NCBI RefSeq assembly: GCF_002575655.3
Contig: NC_053037.3
Coordinates: 320,815,294 to 320,879,293, forward strand
Reading direction: 5' to 3'
Source of the DNA: Aegilops tauschii subsp. strangulata
Taxonomy: Eukaryota > Streptophyta > Magnoliopsida > Poales > Poaceae
Length of the DNA: 64,000 bases
Within the stretch, counting starts at the first letter, position 1; the number at the start of each line of letters is the position of its first letter. The notes below the pieces were generated by a model. That model saw only the letters and a program-made list of their open reading frames with translations. It had not been told where the DNA came from and made no database searches. Positions 23,678-35,162 of this stretch are shown here, in pieces. A program made the translations under genes and the position numbers.

Positions 23678-25408
23678 TGAAGGAAATATGCCCTAGAGGC
23701 AATAATAAAGTTGTTATTTATATTTCCTTATATCATGATAAATGTTTATTATTCATGCTAGAATTGTATTAACCGGAAACTTAGTACATGTGTGAATACA
23801 TAGACAATCAAAGTGTCCCTAGTATGCCTCTACCAGACTAGCTCGTTAATCAAAGATGGTTAAGTTTCCTGACCATAGACATGTGTTGTCATTTGATGAA
23901 CGGGATCACATCATTAGAGAATGATGTGATGGACAAGACCCATCCGTTAGCTTAGCATTAATGATCGTTTAGTTTTATTGCTATTGCTTTCATCATGACT
24001 TATACATGTTCCTCTGACTATGAGATTATGCAACTCCCGAATACCGGAGGAACACCTTGTGTGCTATCAAACATCACAACGTAACTGGCTGGTTATAAAG
24101 ATGCTCTACATGTGTCTCCGATGGTGTTTGTTGAGTTGGCATAGATCGAGATTAGGATTTGTCACTCCGTGTTTCGGAGGGGTATCTCTAGGCCCTCTCG
24201 GTAATGCTCATCACTATAAGCCTTGCAAGCAATGTGACTAATGAGTTAGTTGCGGGATGATGCATTACGGAACGAGTAAAGAGACTTGTCGGTAACGAGA
24301 TTGAACTAGGTATGATGATACCGATGATCGAATCTCGGGCAAGTAACATACCGATGACAAAGGGGACAACGTATGTTGTTATGCGGTTTGACCGATAAAG
24401 ATCTTCATAGAATATGTAGGAGCCAATATGAGCATCTAGGTTCCGCTATTGGTTGTTGACCGGAGATGTGTCTCGGTCATGTCTACATAGTTCTCGAACC
24501 CATAGGGTCCGCATGCATAACGTTCGATGACGATTTGTATTATGAGTTATATGTGATTTGATGACCAAAGTTTGTTCGGAGTCCCGGATGAGATCACGGA
24601 CATGACGAGGAGTCTCGAAATGGTCGAGACATGAAGATTGAAATATTGAACGATGTTATTCGGACACCGGATGAGTTTCGGAAGGTACTGGATAAATATC
24701 GGAGTGCCGGAGGGTTATCGGAACCCCCCGGGGGAACTAATGGACTACATGGGCCTTAGTGGGGAGAAAGAAGGGCCACAAGGGGCTGACCGCGCGCCCC
24801 CTCCTTGGGTCCGAATTGGACTAGGGGAAGGGGGCAGCACCCCCTTTCCTTCCCTTCCCCCTCTCCCTTCCTCCTTCCCCCTTCCACCAAGTGGAATCCT
24901 ACTAGGACTTGGAGTCCTAGTAGGACTCCTCTCCTTGGCGCGCCCTACAGGGGCCGGCCGGCCTCCCCCTCCCCTCCTTTATATACGGGGGCAGGGGGCA
25001 CCCTAGAACACACACAATCAATTGTCTTAGCCGTGTGCGGTGCCCCCCTCCACAGTTACACACCTCGGTCATATCGTCGCAGTGCTCAGGCGAAGCCCTG
25101 CGCCGGTAACTTCATCATCAGCATCTCCACGCCGTCGTGCTGACGAAACTCTCCCTCGTCCTCAACTGGATCAAGAGATCGAGGGACGTCATTGAGCTGA
25201 ACATGTGCTGAATGCGGAGGTGCTGTACGTTCGGTACTTGGATCGGTTGGATAGCGAAGACGTTCGGCTACATCAACCGCGTTACTAAACGCTTCCGCTT
25301 TCGGTCTACGAGGGTACGTGGACACACTCTCCCATCTCGTTGATATGCATCTCCTAGGTAGATCTTGCGAGATCGTAGGAAAATTTTGAAATACTACGTT
25401 CCCTAACA
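23678..25408 (+). repeat. Angela copy 2, 5' LTR (subtype X)
   Basis: This 1731-bp LTR begins TGAAGGAAATATGCCC and ends CGTTCCCTAACA. It has a 13-bp perfect stem-loop at 24897-24925 and a TATA box near 24979. It resembles the truncated LTRs at 33023 and 61411 more than its own partner at 31281. Confidence 0.93.
24897..24925. promoter_or_regulatory. Stem-loop upstream of the Angela LTR TATA box
   Basis: The arms tcctactaggact and agtcctagtagga pair perfectly around a 3-base loop, about 50 bp upstream of the tttatatacg box. Equivalent stem-loops exist in every Angela LTR here, with changed sequence. Confidence 0.6.
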
Positions 25409-25409
25409 G

Positions 25410-25422
25410 TGGCATCCGAGCC
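25410..25422 (+). other. Primer binding site, Angela copy 2
   Basis: TGGCATCCGAGCC lies one base after the 5' LTR and is of the initiator-Met tRNA type. Confidence 0.8.
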
Positions 25423-26643
25423 AGGTCTATGCGTAGATGTTATATGCACGAGTCGAACACAATGGGTTGTGGGCGATAATAGTCATACTGCTTACCAGCA
25501 ATGTCTTACTTTGATTCGGCAGTATTGTTGGATGAAGCGGCCCGGACCGACATTACATGAACGCGTTCATGAGACTGGTTCCACCGACGTGCTTCGCACA
25601 CAGGTGGCTAGCGGGTGTCTGTTTCTCCAACTTTAGTTGAACCGAGTTTGACTATGCCCGGTCCTTGTTGAAGGTTAAAACAGCACACTTGATGAAAAAT
25701 CGTTGTGGTTTTGATGCGTAGGTCAGAACGGTTCTTGCTATAAGCCCGTAGCAGCCACGTAAAACTTGTAACAACAAAGTAGAGGACGTCTAACTTGTTT
25801 TTGCAGGGCTTGTTGTGATGTGATATGGTTAAGACGTGATGATATATAAATTGTTGTATGAGATGATCATGTTTTGTAAAAGTTACCGGCAACTGGCAGG
25901 AGCCTTATGGTTGTCGCTCTATTGAATGAAATGCAATCGCCATGTAATTGCTTTACTTTATCAGTAAGCGGTAGCGATAGTCGTAGAAGCAATAGTTGGC
26001 GAGACGACAACGATGCTACGATGGAGATCAAGGTGTCAAGCCGGTGACAATGGTGATCATGACGGTGCTTTGGACATGGAGATCAAAGGCACAAGATGCT
26101 GATGGACATATCATATCACTTATTTTGATTGCATGTGATGTTTATCTTTTATGCATCTTATTTTGCTTAGTACGACGGTAGCATTATAAGATGATCCCTC
26201 ACTAAATTTCAAGGTATAAGTGTTCTCCCTGAGTATGCACCGTTGCTACAGTTCGTCGTGCCGAAACACCATGTGATGATCGGGTGTGATAAGCTCTACG
26301 TTCACATACAATGGGTGCAAGCCAGTTTTGCACATGCAGAATACTCGGGTTAAACTTGACGAGCCTAGCATATGCAGATATGGCCTCGGAACACTGAGAC
26401 CGAAAGGTCGAGCGTGAATCATATAGTAGATATGATCAACATAGTGATGTTCACCATTGAAAACTACTCCATCTCATGTGATGATCGGACATGGTTTAGT
26501 TGATATGGATCACATGATCATTTAGATGACTAGAGGGATGTCTATCTAAGTGGGAGTTCTTAAGTAATATGATTAATTGAACTTTAATTTATCATGAACT
26601 TAGTACCTGATAGTATTTTGCATGTCTATGTTATTGTAGATCA
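25423..26643 (+). other. Angela copy 2 untranslated leader
   Basis: This 1.2-kb stretch has no credible gene and is strongly similar to 33943-35162. The small frames on both strands are by-products. Confidence 0.75.
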
Positions 26644-26833
26644 ATGGACTGTGCTACCATTCCTTTGAATTTTAATGTGTTCCTAGAGAAAGCTAAGTTG
26701 AAAGATGATGGTAGCAATTACACGAACTGGGCCCATAACTTGAGGATTATCCTCATTGCTGCACAGAAGAATTACGTCTTGGAAGCACCGCTAGGTGTAC
26801 CACCCGCGCCAGCAACTATAGACATTGTAAATG

Positions 26834-27442
26834 GCTGTGGCAGAGTAGGTGCACTATGAAGATCAAGGTGTTCCGGTGGCTGTTATTCTTTGACAGACTA
26901 AACAGCAAGGATATGCTGGTTAGGAGACACTAGCGCTCAAGCCAGGATGACAATCTTTGTCTCATTTGCAGTGAGCTGGTGTATGAGGATAGAATCCATC
27001 TGTTTTTTTAACTGCACCTTCAGCTGTAGAGTCTGGAGTTACTTGGGCATTGATTGGTCTGGAGGCTCAGATATTCTGCAATGTATCATGCATGCTAGGT
27101 CCAGCTTCAGGCACCCTTTCTTCTTTGAAGTTATGCCAACAGCAGCCTGGAATATTTGGATTTTAAAAAATGGCAGAACCTTCAGAGCTGAGAGAGCTAC
27201 TTTCAGTGCTTGGAAGTGTAAATTCATCCATGATATTTCTTTGCTTGCTCATAGGGTGAAGGATTGTATTAAACCAAAACTCTTGGCTTGGGTTGATTCT
27301 TTGTTGTAAAGCAGGTAGGGATGTTTAGCCATAGGTAGACTCTTTTCTTTTTTTTCTTCTATAGTCTGTAATTTGTTTGTACAATTGTGCTTTCTTTAAT
27401 AAAGGGCTGTGGGGCTTTGCCTCACAGTAAATATTCAAAAAG
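26834..27442 (+). mobile_element. 5'-truncated LINE (non-LTR retrotransposon) tail
   Basis: The 609-bp insertion inside Angela gag is flanked by a 20-bp TSD: aactatagacattgtaaatg at 26814-26833 and aactatagacattgtgaatg at 27443-27462, one mismatch. It ends with a short A-rich tail (attcaaaaag). A long TSD, 5' truncation and an A-rich 3' end are signs of target-primed reverse transcription. It carries the last part of ORF2 and about 130 bp of 3' UTR. Confidence 0.9.
26858..27309 (+). pseudogene. LINE ORF2 C-terminus with zf-RVT zinc-binding domain
   Basis: The translated tail reads KIKVFRWLLFFDRLN, then CLICSELVYEDRIHLFFNC, the CX2C...H...C arrangement of the zinc-binding domain found after plant LINE reverse transcriptases. 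It ends in LAWVDSLL and a TAA at 27307-27309. There is a TAG near 26931 and a frameshift in the run of seven Ts at about 27002-27008. The RT and endonuclease are missing because of 5' truncation. It is not functional. Confidence 0.85.
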
Positions 27443-28232
27443 AACTATAGACATTGTGAATGCATGGCAGTCGCGTGTTGATGACTACTCGATAGTTCAG
27501 TGTGCCATGCTTTACGGCTTAGAACCGGGACTTCAACGATGTTTTGAACGTCATGGAGCATATGAGATGTTTCAAGAGTTGAAGTTAATATTTCAAACAA
27601 ATGCCTGGATTGAGAGATATGAAGTCTCCAATAAGTTCTACAGCTGCAAGATGGAGGAGAATAGTTCTGTCAGTGAACATATACTCAGAATGTCTGGGTA
27701 CCACAACCACTTGACTCAACTGGGAGTTAATCTTCCTGATGATAGTGTCATTGACAGAGTTCTTCAATCACTGCCACCAAACTACAAAAGCTTCATGATG
27801 AACTATAATATCCAAGGGATTGATAAGACAATTCCCAAGCTCTTCGCAATGCTAAAAGCTGCGGAGGTAGAAATCAAGAAGGAGCATCAAGTGTTGATGG
27901 TTAACAAGACCACTAGTTTCAGGAAAAAAGGCAAAGGGAATAAGGGGAACTTCAAGAAGAACGGCAAGCAAGTTGCTGCTCAAGTGAAGAAGCCTAAGTC
28001 TGGACCTAAGCCTGAGACTGAGTGCTTCTACTCCAAAGGGACTGGTCACTGGAAGCGGAACTGCCCCATGTATTTGGCGGATAAGAAGGATGGCAAAGTG
28101 AAAGGTATATTTGATATACATGTTATTGATGTGTACCTAACTAATGCTTGTAGTAGCGCCTGGGTATTTGATACTGGTTATGTTGCTCATATTTGTAACT
28201 CGAAACAGGGGCTACGAATTAAACAAAGATAG

Positions 28233-31200
28233 GCTAAGGACGAGGTGATGATGCGCATGGGAAATGGTTCCAAAGTCAATGTGATCGCCGTTGGCACGCT
28301 ACCTCTACATCTACCGTTGGGATTAGTTTTACCTGAATAATTGTTATTTGGTGCCAACGTTAAGCATGAAAATTATATCTGGATCTTGTTTGATGCGAGA
28401 CGGTTATTCATTTAAATCAAAGAATAATGGTTGTTCTATTTATATGAGTAATATCTTTTATGGTCATGCACCCTTGATGAGTGGTCTATTTTTGTTGAAT
28501 CTCGATAGTAGTGATACACATATTCATAGTATTGAAGCCAAAAGATGTAAGTTTAATAATGATAGTGCAACTTATTTGTGGCACTGTCGTTTAGGTCATA
28601 TTGGTGTAAAGCGCATGAAGAAACTCCATGCTGATGGGATTTTGTAATCACTTGATTATGAATCACTTGATGCTTGCGAACCATGCCTCATGGGCAAGAT
28701 GACTAAGACTCCGTTCTCCGGAACAATGGAGCGAGCAACATACTTGTTGGAAATAATACATACTGATGTATGCGGTCCGATGAGTGTTGAGGCTCGTGGG
28801 GGGTATTGTTATTTTCTGACCTTCATAGATGATTTGAGCAGATGTGGGTATATCTACTTGATGAAGCATAAGTCTGAAACATTTGAAAAGTTCAAAGAAT
28901 TTCAGAGTGAAGTGGAAAATCATCATAACAAGAAAATAAAGTTTCTACAATCTGATCATGGAGATGAATATTTGAGTTATGAGTTTTGTCTTCATTTGAA
29001 ACAGTGCAGAATAGTTTCACAACTCACACCACCTGGAACACCACAGCGTAATGGTGTGTCCGAACGTCGTAATCGTACTTTATTGGATATGGTGCGATCT
29101 ATGATGTCCCTTACTGATTTACCGCTACCGTTTTGGGGTTGTGCTTTAGAGACGGCTGCATTCACGTTAAATAGGGCACCATCTAAATCCGGTTAGACAA
29201 CACCATATGAACTGTAGTTTGGAAAGAAACCCAAGTTGTCGTTTCTTAAAGTTTGGGGCTGCGATGCTTATGTCAAAAAGCTTCAACCTGATAAGCTCGA
29301 ACCCAAATCGGAGAAATGTGTCTTCATAGGATACCCAAAGGAGACTATTGGGTACACCTTCTATCACAGATCCGAAGCCAAGATATTCGTTGCTAAGAAT
29401 GGATCCTTTCTAGAGAAGGAGTTTCTCTCGAAAGAAGTAAGTGGGAGGAAAGTAGAACTTGATGAGGTAATTGTACCTTCTCCCGAATTGGAAAGTAGTT
29501 CATCATAGAAATCAGTTCTAGTGATTCCTACACCAACCAGTGAGGAAGCTAATGATGATGGTCATGAAACTTCAGATCAAGTTACTACTGGACCTCATAG
29601 GTCAACCAGAGTAAGATCCACACCAGAGTGGTATGGTAATCCTGTTCTGGAGGTCATGTTACTTGACCATGACGAACCTACGAACTATGAGGACGCGACG
29701 ATGAGCCCAGATTCCGCGAAATGGCCTGAGGCCATGAAATCTGAGATGGGATCCATGTATGAGAACAAAGTGTGGACTTTGGTTGACTTTCCCGATGATC
29801 GGCAAGCAATAGAGAATAAATGGATCTTCAAGAAGAAGACCGACGCTGACGGTAATGTTACTGTCTACAAAGCTTGACTTGTTGCAAAAGTTTTTCGACA
29901 AGTTCAAGGAGTTGACTACGATGAGACCTTCTCACACGTAGCGATGCTTAAGTCTGTCCGAATCATGTTAGCAATTGCCGCATTTTATGATTACGAAATT
30001 TGGCAAATGGATGTCGAAACTGCATTCCTTAATGGATACCTTAAAGAAGAGTTGTATATGATGCAACCAGAAGGTTTTGTCGATCCAAAAGGTGCTAACA
30101 AAGTGTGCAAGCTCCAGCGATCCATTTATGGATTGGTGCAAGCCTCTCGGAGTTGGAATATACGCTTTGATAGTGTGATCAAAGCATATGGTTTTATACA
30201 GACTTTTGGAGAAGTCTGTATTTACAAGAAAATGAGTGAGAGCTCTGTAGCATTTTTGATATTATATGTGGATGACATATTGTTGATTGGAAATGATACT
30301 GAATTTCTGAATAGCATAAAAGGATACTTGAATAAGAATTTTTCAATGAAAGACCTCGGTGAAGATGCTTATATATTGGGCATCAAGATCTATAGAGATA
30401 AATCAAGACGCTTAATTGGACTTTCACAAAGCACATACCTTGATAAAGTTTTGAAGAAGTTCAAAATGGAACAGTCAAAGAAAGGGTTCTTGCCTGTGTT
30501 ACAAGGTGTGAAGTTGAGTCAGACTCAATGCCCGACCACTGCAGAAGATAGAGAGAAAATGAAAGTCATTCCCTATGCCTCAGCCATAGGTTCTATCATG
30601 TATGCAATGCTGTGTACCAGACCTGATGTGTGCCTTGCTATAAGTTTGGCAGGGAGGTACCAAAGTAATCTAGGAGTGGATCACTGGACAGTAGTCAAGA
30701 ACATCCTGAAATACCTGAAAAGGACTAAGGATATGTTTCTCATTTATGGAGGTAACAAAGAGCTCGTCGTAAATAGTTACGTCGATGCAAGCTTTGACTC
30801 TGATCTGGATGACTCTAAGTCACAAACCGGATACGTATTTATATTGAATGGTGGAGCTGTTAGTTGGTGCAGTTCCAAGCAGAGCGTCGTGGCGGGATCT
30901 ACGTGTGAAGTGGAGTACATAGCTGCTTCGGAAGCAGCATATGAAGGAGTGTGGACGAAGGAGTTCATATCCGATCTAGGTGTAATACCTAGTGCATCGG
31001 GTCCAATGAAAATCTTTTGTGACCATACTGGAGCAATAGCCTTGGAGAAGGAATCCAGATTTCACAAGAGAGCCAAGCACATCAAGAGACGCTTCAATTC
31101 CATCCGCGATCTATCAAGGAGGGAGACATAGAAGTTTGCAAAATACACATGGATCTGAATGTTGCAGTCCTGTTGACTAAGCCTCTTCCACGAGCAAAAC

Positions 31201-31247
31201 ATGATCAACACCAATACTCCATGGGTGTTAGAATCATTACTATGTAA
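28233..31247 (+). pseudogene. Angela copy 2 pol (integrase, RT, RNase H), disrupted
   Basis: Integrase zinc residues (WHCRLGH, CEPCLMG) lie near 28580-28690, the core has HTDVCGPM and QSDHGDEY, and the Glu is in NGVSERRN near 29055. RT and RNase H are largely open at 29944-31131, with QMDVETAFLNG, YVDDILLIGND near 30266 and the RNase H block SYVDASFDSD near 30776. In-frame stops lie at 28645 (TAA), 29194, 29215 and 29506 (all TAG), plus one at 29875 (TGA in place of an Arg codon). A frameshift near 31108 breaks the tail. Four of these stops are shared with copy 3. Confidence 0.92.
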
Positions 31248-31266
31248 TCTAGATTATTGACTCTAG

Positions 31267-31280
31267 TGCAAGTGGGAGAC
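31267..31280 (+). other. Polypurine tract, Angela copy 2
   Basis: The sequence agtgcaagtgggagac ends at the base before the LTR at 31281. Confidence 0.8.
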
Positions 31281-33022
31281 TGAAGGAAATATTCCCTAGA
31301 GGCAATAATAAAGTTGTTATTTATTTCCTCATATCAAGATAAATGTTTATTATTCATGCTAGAATTGTATTAACCGGAAACATAATACATGTGTGAATAC
31401 ATAGACAAACATAGTGTCTCTAGTATGCCTCTACTTGACTAGCTCGTTGATCAAAGATGGTTGAGTTTCCTAGCCATAGACATGAGTTGTCATTTGATTA
31501 ATGGGATCACATCATTAGGAGAATGATGTGATTGACTTGACCCATTCCATTAGCTTAGCACTTGATCGTTTAGTTTACTGCTATTGCTTTCTTCATGACT
31601 TATACATGTTCCTATGACTATGAGATTATGCAACTCCCGATTACCGGAGGAATACTTTCTGTGCTACCAAACGTCACAACGTAACTGGGTGATTATAAAG
31701 GTGCTCTACAGGTGTCTCCGATGGTACTTGTTGAGTTGGCATAGATCGAGATTAGAATTTGTAACTCCGATTATCGGAGAGGTATCTCTGGGCCCTCTCG
31801 GTAATGCACATCACGATAAGCCTTCCAAGCAATGTGACTAATGAGTTAGTTGTAGGATGATGCATTACGGAATGAGTAAAGAGACTTGCCGGTAACGAGA
31901 TTGAGCTAGGTATTGAGATACCGACGATCGAATCTCGGGCAAGTAACATACCAATGACAAAGGGAACAACGTATGTTGTTATGCTGTTTGACCGATAAAG
32001 ATCTTTGTAGAATATGTAGGAACCAATATGAGCATCCAGGTTCTGCTATTGGTTATTGACTGGAGACGTGTCTCGGTCATGTCTACATAGTTCTCGAACC
32101 CGTAGGGTCCGCACGCTTAAAGTTCTGTGATGATCGGTATTATGAGTTTATATGTTTTGATGTACCGAAGGTAGTTCGGAGTCCCGGATATGATCACGGA
32201 CATGACGAGGAGTCTCGAAATGGTCGAGACATGAAGATTGATATATTGGAAGCCTATATTTGGACGTCGGAAGAGTTCCGGGTGAAATCGGGATTTTACC
32301 GGAGAGCCGGAAGGGTTACCGGAACCCCCCGGGGGTTAATGGGCCTAGTTGGGCCCTAGTGGAGAGAGAGGGGCCGGCCAGGGCAGGCCGCACGCCCCCT
32401 CCCCCTCTGGTCCGAATTTGGACTAGGAAGGGGGGGGGGGCGGCGCCCCCCTTTCCTTCTCCTTCTCCCCCTTCCTTTCCCCCTCCTAGTAGGAGTAGGA
32501 AAGAGGGGAGTCCTACTCCTACTAGGAGGAGGACTCCTCCTCCTGGTGCGCCCTACAGGGCCGGCCGGCCTCCCCCTTGCTCCTTTATATACGGGGGCAG
32601 GGGGCACCCTAGGACACACAAGTTGATCATTGATCTCTCCCAGCCGTTTGCGGTGCCCCCCTCCACCATAATCCACCTTGGTCATATCATAGCGGTGCTT
32701 AGGCGAAGCCCTGCGACGGTAGCTTCATCAACATCGTCACCATGCTGTTGTGCTGACGAAACTCTCCCTCGAGCTCTACTGGATCGTGAGTTCGCGGGAT
32801 GTCACCGACCTGAACGTGTGCTGAACGCGGAGGTGCCATACGTTCGGTACTGAGGATCGGTCGATCATGAAGACGTACGACTACATCAACCGCGTTGTCA
32901 TAACGCTTCCGCTTAACGGTCTACAAGGGTATGTGGACGACACTCTCCCCTCTCGTTGCTATGCATCACCATGATCTTGCGTGTGCATAGGAATTTTTTT
33001 GAAATTACTACGTTCCCCAACA
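31281..33022 (+). repeat. Angela LTR of subtype Y at the 3' end of copy 2
   Basis: This 1742-bp LTR begins TGAAGGAAATATTCCC and ends ACGTTCCCCAACA. It shares with Angela copy 1 the block gaatgatgtgattgacttgaccc, where subtype X has gatggacaagaccc. Its stem-loop has 17-bp perfect arms (32484-32500 and 32511-32527), different in sequence from subtype X but in the same place. Confidence 0.92.
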
Positions 33023-33928
33023 CTCGAACCCGTAGGGTCCGCACGCTTAACGTTCGATGACGATTTGTATTATGAGTTATATGTGATTTGATGACCGAAG
33101 TTTGTACGGAGTCCCGGACGAGATCACGGACATCCCGAGGAGTCTCGAAAAGGTCGAGACATAAAGATTGATATATTGGACGATGTTATTCGGACACCGG
33201 ATGAGTTCCGGAAGGTACTGGATAAATATCGGAGTGCCGGAGGGTTATCGGAACCCCCCGAGGGAACTAATGGCCTACATGGGCCTTAGTGCGAGAGAGA
33301 AGGGCCACAAGGGGCTGGCGCCGCGCCCCCTCCTTGGGTCCGAATTGTACTAGGGGAAGGGTGCGGCGCCCCCCTTTCCTTCCCTTCCCCCTCTCCCTTC
33401 CTCCTTCCCCCTTCCACCAAGTGGAATCCTACTAGGACTTGGAGTCCTAGTAGGACTGCTCTCCTTGGCGCGCCCTACAGGGGCCGGCCGGCCTCCCCCT
33501 CCCCTCCTTCATATACGGGGCAGGGGGCACCCTAGAACACACAAGATCAATTGTCTTAGCCATGTGCGGTGCCCCCCTCCACAGTTACACACCTCGGTCA
33601 TATTGTCGTAGTGCTTAGGCGAAGCCCTGCGCCGGCAACTTCATCATCACCATCGCCACGCCGTCGTGCTGACGAAACTCTCCCTCGTCCTCAACTGGAT
33701 CAAGAGATCGAGGGACGTCATCGAGCTGAACGTGTGCTGAACGCGGAGGTGCCGTACGTTTGGTACTTGGACCGCGAAGACGTTCAACTACATCAACCGC
33801 GTTACTAAACGCTTCCGCTTTCGGTCTACGAGGGTATGTGGACACACTCTCCCGTCTCGTTGCTATGCATCTCCTAGATAGATCTTGCATGATCGTAGGA
33901 AAATTTTGAAATACTACCTTCCCCAACA
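33023..33928 (+). repeat. Angela copy 3, truncated 5' LTR (subtype X)
   Basis: This 906-bp remnant ends CTTCCCCAACA. It is closest by eye to the right half of 23678-25408. It starts exactly where the subtype Y LTR ends. Confidence 0.9.
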
Positions 33929-33929
33929 G

Positions 33930-33942
33930 TGGCATCCGAGCC
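33930..33942 (+). other. Primer binding site, Angela copy 3
   Basis: TGGCATCCGAGCC lies one base after the LTR. Confidence 0.8.
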
Positions 33943-35162
33943 AGGTCTATGCATAGATGTTATATGCACGAGTAGAACACAATGAGTTGTGGGCGATAAT
34001 AGTCTACTGCTTACCAGCAACGTCTTACTTTGATTCGGCGGTATTGTTGGATGAAGCGGCCCAGACCGACATTACATGACCGCGTTCATGAGACTGGTTC
34101 TACCGACGTGCTTCGCACACAGGTGGCTAGCGGGTGTCTGTTTCTCCAACTTTAGTTAAATCGAGTTTGACAATGCCCGGTCCTTGTTGAAGGTTAAAAC
34201 AACACATTTGATGAAAAATCGTTGTGGTTTTGATGCGTAGGTAAGAACAGTTCTTGCTAGAAGCCCGTAGCAGCCACGTAAAACTTGTAACAATGAAGTA
34301 GAGGACGTCTAACTTGTTTTTGCAGGGATTGTTGTGATGTGATATGGTCAATACGTGATGATATATAAATTGTTGGATGAGATGATCATGTTTCGTAAAA
34401 GTTACCGGCAACTGGCAGGAGCCTTATGGTTGTCGCTTTATTGAATGAAATGCAATCGCCATGTAATTGCTTTACTTTATCACTAAGTGGTAGCGATAGT
34501 CTTAGAAGCAATAGTTGGCGAGACGACAACGATGCTACGATGGAGATCAAGGTGTCAAGCCGGTGACGATGGTGATCATGACGGTGCTTTGGAGATGGAG
34601 ATCAAAGGCACAAGATGCTGATGGCCATATCATATCACTTATTTTGATTGCATGTGATGTTTATCTTTTATGCATCTTATTTTGCTTAGTACGGCGGTAG
34701 CATTATAAGATGATCCCTCACTAAATTTCAAGGTATAAGTGTTCTCCCTGAGTATGCACCGTTGCTACAGTTCGTCGTGCCGAGACACCACATGATGATC
34801 GGGTGTGATAAGCTCTATGTTCACATACAATGGGTGCAAGCCAGTTTTGGACACGCAGAATACTCGGGTTAAACTTGACGAGCCTAGCATATGCAGATAT
34901 GGCCTCGGAACACTGAGACCGAAAGGTCGAGCGTGAATCATATAGTAGATATGATCAACATAGTGATGTTCACCATTGAAAACTACTCCATCTCACGTGA
35001 TGATCGGACATGGTTTAGTTGATATGGATCACTTGATCATTTAGATGACTAGAGGGATGTCTATCTAAGTGGGAGTTCTTAAGTAATGTGATTAATTGAA
35101 CTTTAATTTATCATGAACTTAGTACCTGATAGTATTTTGCATGTCTATGTTATTGTATATCA
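33943..35162 (+). other. Angela copy 3 untranslated leader
   Basis: This 1.2-kb stretch has no credible gene and is nearly the same as 25423-26643. Confidence 0.75.

Larger units (their letters stand above)
26644..28232 (+). pseudogene. Angela copy 2 gag-protease, split by a LINE
   Basis: Gag starts at ATG 26644 (MDCATIPLNFNVFLEKAKLK) and is interrupted after the codons for APATIDIVN by the LINE at 26834-27442, then resumes at 27463. The capsid-like UBN2 region follows (27480-27880). The zinc knuckle reads CFYSKGTGHWKRNC near 28022, so the second Cys of CX2CX4HX4C is Ser; copy 3 keeps Cys. The protease site reads WVFDTGYVAH against DTGSVAH in copy 3. The frame stops with TAG at 28230, where copy 3 has a Leu codon. 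Confidence 0.9.
23678..33022 (+). mobile_element. Angela copy 2, recombinant unit
   Basis: The unit has a full 5' LTR (23678-25408), primer site, leader, gag with a LINE insertion, pol, polypurine tract and a full LTR at 31281-33022. The two LTRs belong to different Angela subtypes; they differ by blocks, not scattered changes, for example around 24690-24900 against 32250-32530. The 5-bp flanks do not match (agttg at 23673-23677, ctcga at 33023-33027). It joins a truncated Angela LTR directly at 33023. It is therefore not a simple insertion but a recombination product. Confidence 0.88.
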
